From Campylobacterota bacterium (GTDB lineage Bacteria; Campylobacterota; Campylobacteria; Campylobacterales; Sulfurovaceae), in NCBI GenBank assembly GCA_013153345.1, contig JAADEQ010000123.1, positions 1-8,686 of the forward strand: 8,686 nt of DNA, given 5' to 3'. Under the pieces are notes generated by a model. That model ran no database searches. It worked only from the letters and a program-made list of their open reading frames with translations, and had not been told where the DNA came from. Both the position numbers and the translations under genes were made by a program. Below are positions 6,150 through 8,686 of this stretch, piece after piece (within the stretch, counting starts at the first letter, position 1; each line of letters opens with the position of its first letter).

Positions 6150-6731
6150 TCAAATATATTTTGGTAACTTTAACTTTTTACCCATTAAAATATCACTCCA
6201 TAACCCTTTATAGCTCCAATCCTCTTGAATTGAAGGAGAAAACTTAATATCTTTTAGCTCAATCTCACCCATTAACTTAGAGTGAGCATCCTCTCTAAAA
6301 CATTGAGCATACCCACTCTCAGTCTCATGAACAATTATACTATTTAACCTCACATCTTTTTCATTATTATTTTTTGTACTAAGAGCTAATATCTTTTCAA
6401 TAATTAAAAAAAATACTCTACTAAACTGCTCAGCACTAGGATTTACTGGAAGCTCAATCCATCTTTTTGAGTGCTTTTTCATATCTCTTATATACTCTTT
6501 GCTATCTCTACTCCAAAGAGTAATTGCATGGTCAAACGAATCTATCATCTCTTTTATATAGAGCTTAGTAAGGCCAAAATCATAAACCATTTGACCATTA
6601 TCTAAATAGTTTGACTCAAGTAAAACCTCAACCTTATAAGAGTGTCCATGAATATTTTGACTACATCTTAGAGTTGAGCAGTTTCTTACAATATGAGCAT
6701 TCTCAAACTTAAATAGCTTTCTAATAACCAT
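6150..6731 (-). CDS. queD: 6-pyruvoyl-tetrahydropterin synthase / 6-carboxytetrahydropterin synthase family protein (QueD-like)
   Basis: The family converts dihydroneopterin triphosphate to 6-carboxy-5,6,7,8-tetrahydropterin (QueD, first committed step to queuosine) or to 6-pyruvoyl-tetrahydropterin. The 193-residue protein shows the zinc ligands H13 (ENAH), H28 and H30 (HGHSY), a candidate catalytic cysteine C23 five residues before the HGH, DH at 67-68 as the catalytic pair, NPSAEQF (97-103), and the pterin-binding glutamate in VHETESG (134-140). It is longer than the compact QueD of about 120 residues. Extra sequence lies between about 72 and 95, and a tail of about 45 residues follows 148, ending WSYKGLWSDILMGKKLKLPKYI. 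ATG 6731-6729 overlaps the plsC stop by one base (TAATG), with GAGGA at 6747-6743. In bacteria the queuosine role is most likely, but no other que gene is in the window to confirm it. Confidence 0.82.
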   Translation of the reverse strand: MVIRKLFKFENAHIVRNCSTLRCSQNIHGHSYKVEVLLESNYLDNGQMVYDFGLTKLYIKEMIDSFDHAITLWSRDSKEYIRDMKKHSKRWIELPVNPSAEQFSRVFFLIIEKILALSTKNNNEKDVRLNSIIVHETESGYAQCFREDAHSKLMGEIELKDIKFSPSIQEDWSYKGLWSDILMGKKLKLPKYI

Positions 6732-7438
6732 TATCTAAAAAATCCTCTTTTTTCCTCTTCATCAATTACTTTTTGCATATTCTCTTTAATCTTCTCATAC
6801 CAATCTTTAGGAGCATCTTTAACATCAATTGCATCTAAATAGTGAACTCTAATCTCCCCTTTATGAGCAGTTCTCTCATGCTCATTTAATACCCACTTGC
6901 TATTAGTAATTACAATTGGCTGAACCCTCATATTTAACTTTTGTGCAACAAGCTTTGCACCAGGTTTAAAAGGAAGCAGCTTTTGAGTTTTAGCTCTGGT
7001 TCCTTCTGGAAAGATAGCAACAGCTCTTTTTTTCTTCTCAATACTCTCCTCAACATCTTTTAAGAGCTTTACAAGTCCTGCCTTATTCTCTCTATCAACA
7101 CTAATCATATCCCCTCTTTTAAGAAGCCTACCAAACCACGGGGTCTCAAAGAGCTCCTTTTTAGCAACCCATCTAAAGTGAGTATTCTCAATAGCTTCTA
7201 AAGTAATTATATCCATAATCCCTTGGTGGTTAATTAAAAACAGATTTGCCTCTTTATCTCTTTCTCCAAAACTCCTTCTCTTTGCTCCCATTAAAAACAT
7301 AATTACTCTATTTAACTTATGCATAATGGTGCCTTTATATTTTGGAAAGAGATAAATTAATGGAATCATTCCAAGAGCCACAATTGTAGCAATTACAAAA
7401 GCCCCCCAATAGAACCTAATTTTGGCATAAATCTTCAT
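6731..7438 (-). CDS. plsC: 1-acyl-sn-glycerol-3-phosphate acyltransferase
   Basis: Membrane-bound acyltransferase that adds the second acyl chain to lysophosphatidic acid, giving phosphatidic acid. The 235-residue protein starts with a hydrophobic anchor (about 9-31). It then has the four acyltransferase blocks: NHQGIMD (70-76, the H-x4-D catalytic motif with H71 and D76), GDMISVDRE (109-117, block II), FPEGTR (143-148, block III) and VQPIVI (172-177, block IV). FETPWFGRLL (97-106) is also typical. Length is normal for the family. ATG 7438-7436 lies inside the end of the upstream gene (23-base overlap), with AGGA ten bases before it; the stop overlaps the next gene by one base. It works on the product line that begins with glycerol-3-phosphate, which GpsA, also in this window, supplies from a separate transcription unit. 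Confidence 0.95.
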   Translation of the reverse strand: MKIYAKIRFYWGAFVIATIVALGMIPLIYLFPKYKGTIMHKLNRVIMFLMGAKRRSFGERDKEANLFLINHQGIMDIITLEAIENTHFRWVAKKELFETPWFGRLLKRGDMISVDRENKAGLVKLLKDVEESIEKKKRAVAIFPEGTRAKTQKLLPFKPGAKLVAQKLNMRVQPIVITNSKWVLNEHERTAHKGEIRVHYLDAIDVKDAPKDWYEKIKENMQKVIDEEEKRGFFR

Positions 7439-8459
7439 CTTTAATCCATCCTGTAATATTATCTTTATACTCTATTTTATAGTAGTGGTTATACTCTTTT
7501 AATACCTCTCTTTCAATCTTCTCCTCTATCTGAAAGCTTATATTACTATTTTTAGTAGGCAAGATATATAAGGCTGCACCCTCATTAATGCATATCTTCT
7601 CTTTTGGTTTATAAAAATAGATTAAAGCAGCCACCCCAACTATCACTACAAATAGATAGAGCTTATCTCTACTATATATATAAAATAGTAGAAAAAAGAG
7701 AGTAATAGCAATTATACTATATTTTTTAAATTTATCAAAACTCAAATCTTTGGGATTTAAATTGGCTTGAACTCTATTTTTAGACTCAACTAAAGAGAGC
7801 TTTTTATCAATAAATTTTTTTCGTAAGGTATTATAGTAAGAAAACTCTATTGAGTCTTGCTCCTTATCAACCACAAAAAAATAACTCCCTCTAACATTTG
7901 CTCCATCTCTTTTTATATTCTCAACTCCATCCTCCTTTACACCCTTAATATGCATATCTTCCAAATTGGCTTCTACTGCTTCAATATTTAATATAACCAA
8001 CTTATTATTAGAATCATAAGGAGAAATCTTTATTCCATTAATTCTAAAATTTGAAGCCATTACTCCACTATAGTTGCTCTTTGGGTTTGGAAGCTCTTTT
8101 ACCTCAATAATCTTTGGGTCTAAAATATAACTAGAGTTAAAATCCCAAATTGATAAAGATGGAATCTCTATCTTATTATCATTAGTTTTTGCTTGAAAAT
8201 AGAAAGTAAAAAAGGCATTATCTTTATTAATCATCTTTACAGGGGTTAAATTTAGAGGTTGAAAAAGCCCCATAATATCAAATTCAAAATCTAAATTACT
8301 ATTAGGATTATAGTGTTTAACCAAAATAGTAACTGGAAAGACTTGATTTTTATATACAAACTTTGGAATATAACTATAAGAGTATGGAGTATTTTTTCCC
8401 CACGCTTGAGGTAGAACCAAAAGCAAAAAGAGCACTATTTTAAAAAAATAGTCTCTCAA
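7416..8459 (-). CDS. Membrane protein of unknown function: exported beta-rich region, two TM segments, C-terminal SH3-like domain
   Basis: I do not recognise a characterised function. The 347-residue protein has an N-terminal signal sequence (about 1-21, hydrophobic core 8-17, ending QAWG) and an exported, mostly beta-looking region (about 22-240). Part of that region, [11 protein letters not shown] and later [11 protein letters not shown], recalls BatD-type 'oxygen tolerance' domains, but weakly. A pair of membrane segments follows (about 248-262 and 267-283), then a C-terminal SH3-like domain (about 289-345) ending in GWIKDEDL, the typical last strand of bacterial SH3 domains. With a cleaved signal and two TM segments, both the N-terminal region and the SH3 part would face the periplasm. 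The start is TTG at 8459-8457, overlapping the purQ stop as TTGA; a later GTG would cut into the signal peptide and the first internal ATG is at residue 63. The purQ - this gene - plsC order matches what I recall for C. jejuni Cj0514-Cj0516. Confidence 0.82.
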   Translation of the reverse strand: MRDYFFKIVLFLLLVLPQAWGKNTPYSYSYIPKFVYKNQVFPVTILVKHYNPNSNLDFEFDIMGLFQPLNLTPVKMINKDNAFFTFYFQAKTNDNKIEIPSLSIWDFNSSYILDPKIIEVKELPNPKSNYSGVMASNFRINGIKISPYDSNNKLVILNIEAVEANLEDMHIKGVKEDGVENIKRDGANVRGSYFFVVDKEQDSIEFSYYNTLRKKFIDKKLSLVESKNRVQANLNPKDLSFDKFKKYSIIAITLFFLLFYIYSRDKLYLFVVIVGVAALIYFYKPKEKICINEGAALYILPTKNSNISFQIEEKIEREVLKEYNHYYKIEYKDNITGWIKDEDLCQN

Positions 8460-8686
8460 TCTCTAAATCCCTCTAAGATTTTAACTCCATCAATAGAGCC
8501 TAAAACATCTTCAACTGCCCTTTCTGGATGAGGCATAAGACCAAAAACATTTTTTTCTTTATTACAAATTCCAGCAATATTTGCAACTGAGCCATTTAAA
8601 TCAACCTCTTTTCCATTTTCATCGCAATATTTAAAAAGAATCTGGTTATTTGCTTCAAGCTCCTTTAGCCCCTCTTCATCAATATA
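8456..8686 (-). CDS. purQ: Phosphoribosylformylglycinamidine synthase subunit PurQ, C-terminal fragment
   Basis: Last 76 residues of PurQ; the start lies outside the window. PurQ is the glutaminase subunit that feeds ammonia to PurL, which turns FGAR into FGAM in purine synthesis. The fragment carries FKYCDENG, then [12 protein letters not shown], a near-perfect family signature, and [12 protein letters not shown], which holds the His and Glu of the class I glutamine amidotransferase Cys-His-Glu triad; the nucleophile cysteine lies upstream, outside the window. It ends GFRD with TGA at 8458-8456. That stop overlaps the TTG start of the following membrane-protein gene, so translation is probably coupled. 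Confidence 0.95.
   Translation of the reverse strand, partial: YIDEEGLKELEANNQILFKYCDENGKEVDLNGSVANIAGICNKEKNVFGLMPHPERAVEDVLGSIDGVKILEGFRD

Overview
The window is AT-rich and tightly packed. Every gene I can support lies on the minus strand, so the transcriptional order runs from high to low coordinates. Gene content and order point to a Campylobacterota (epsilonproteobacterial) genome. The Mfd N-terminus, the short GpsA and the GatB sequence resemble that group, and the order purQ - periplasmic/membrane protein - plsC matches what I recall from Campylobacter jejuni. This placement rests on recognition, not on a database search.

Layout in transcription order. (1) 8686-6150: the 3' end of purQ (purine synthesis), a signal-peptide membrane protein with a C-terminal SH3-like domain, plsC (phospholipid synthesis) and a queD-like 6-pyruvoyl-tetrahydropterin synthase homologue. 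They are joined by overlaps of 4, 23 and 1 bases, so this looks like one operon entering from outside the window. (2) 6149-4911: a good -10 box, then a putative lipoprotein cytochrome c with a long Ala/Lys/Glu/Thr 11-residue repeat arm, then a half-length single-domain asparaginase-like protein behind a small GC-rich hairpin. (3) 4910-1: a promoter with a TATAAT box, then gatB, a six-TM voltage-sensor-type K+ channel with a cytosolic RCK domain, a stand-alone RCK (TrkA-N/TrkA-C) protein, gpsA and the start of mfd. Junctions are 0, -7, +1 and +3 bases, so this is very probably one operon.

Functionally the window mixes core housekeeping (purine synthesis, phospholipid precursors, tRNA amidation, transcription-coupled repair, pterin/queuosine chemistry) with two accessory-looking parts. 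One is the K+ channel/RCK pair, whose combined domain set resembles a BK-type channel split over two genes. The other is the cytochrome on a repeat arm next to a one-domain asparaginase. I saw no tRNA, rRNA, CRISPR array, insertion sequence or prophage gene. No gene-free stretch exceeds about 120 bases; the two largest gaps (4795-4910 and 6085-6149) hold promoters.
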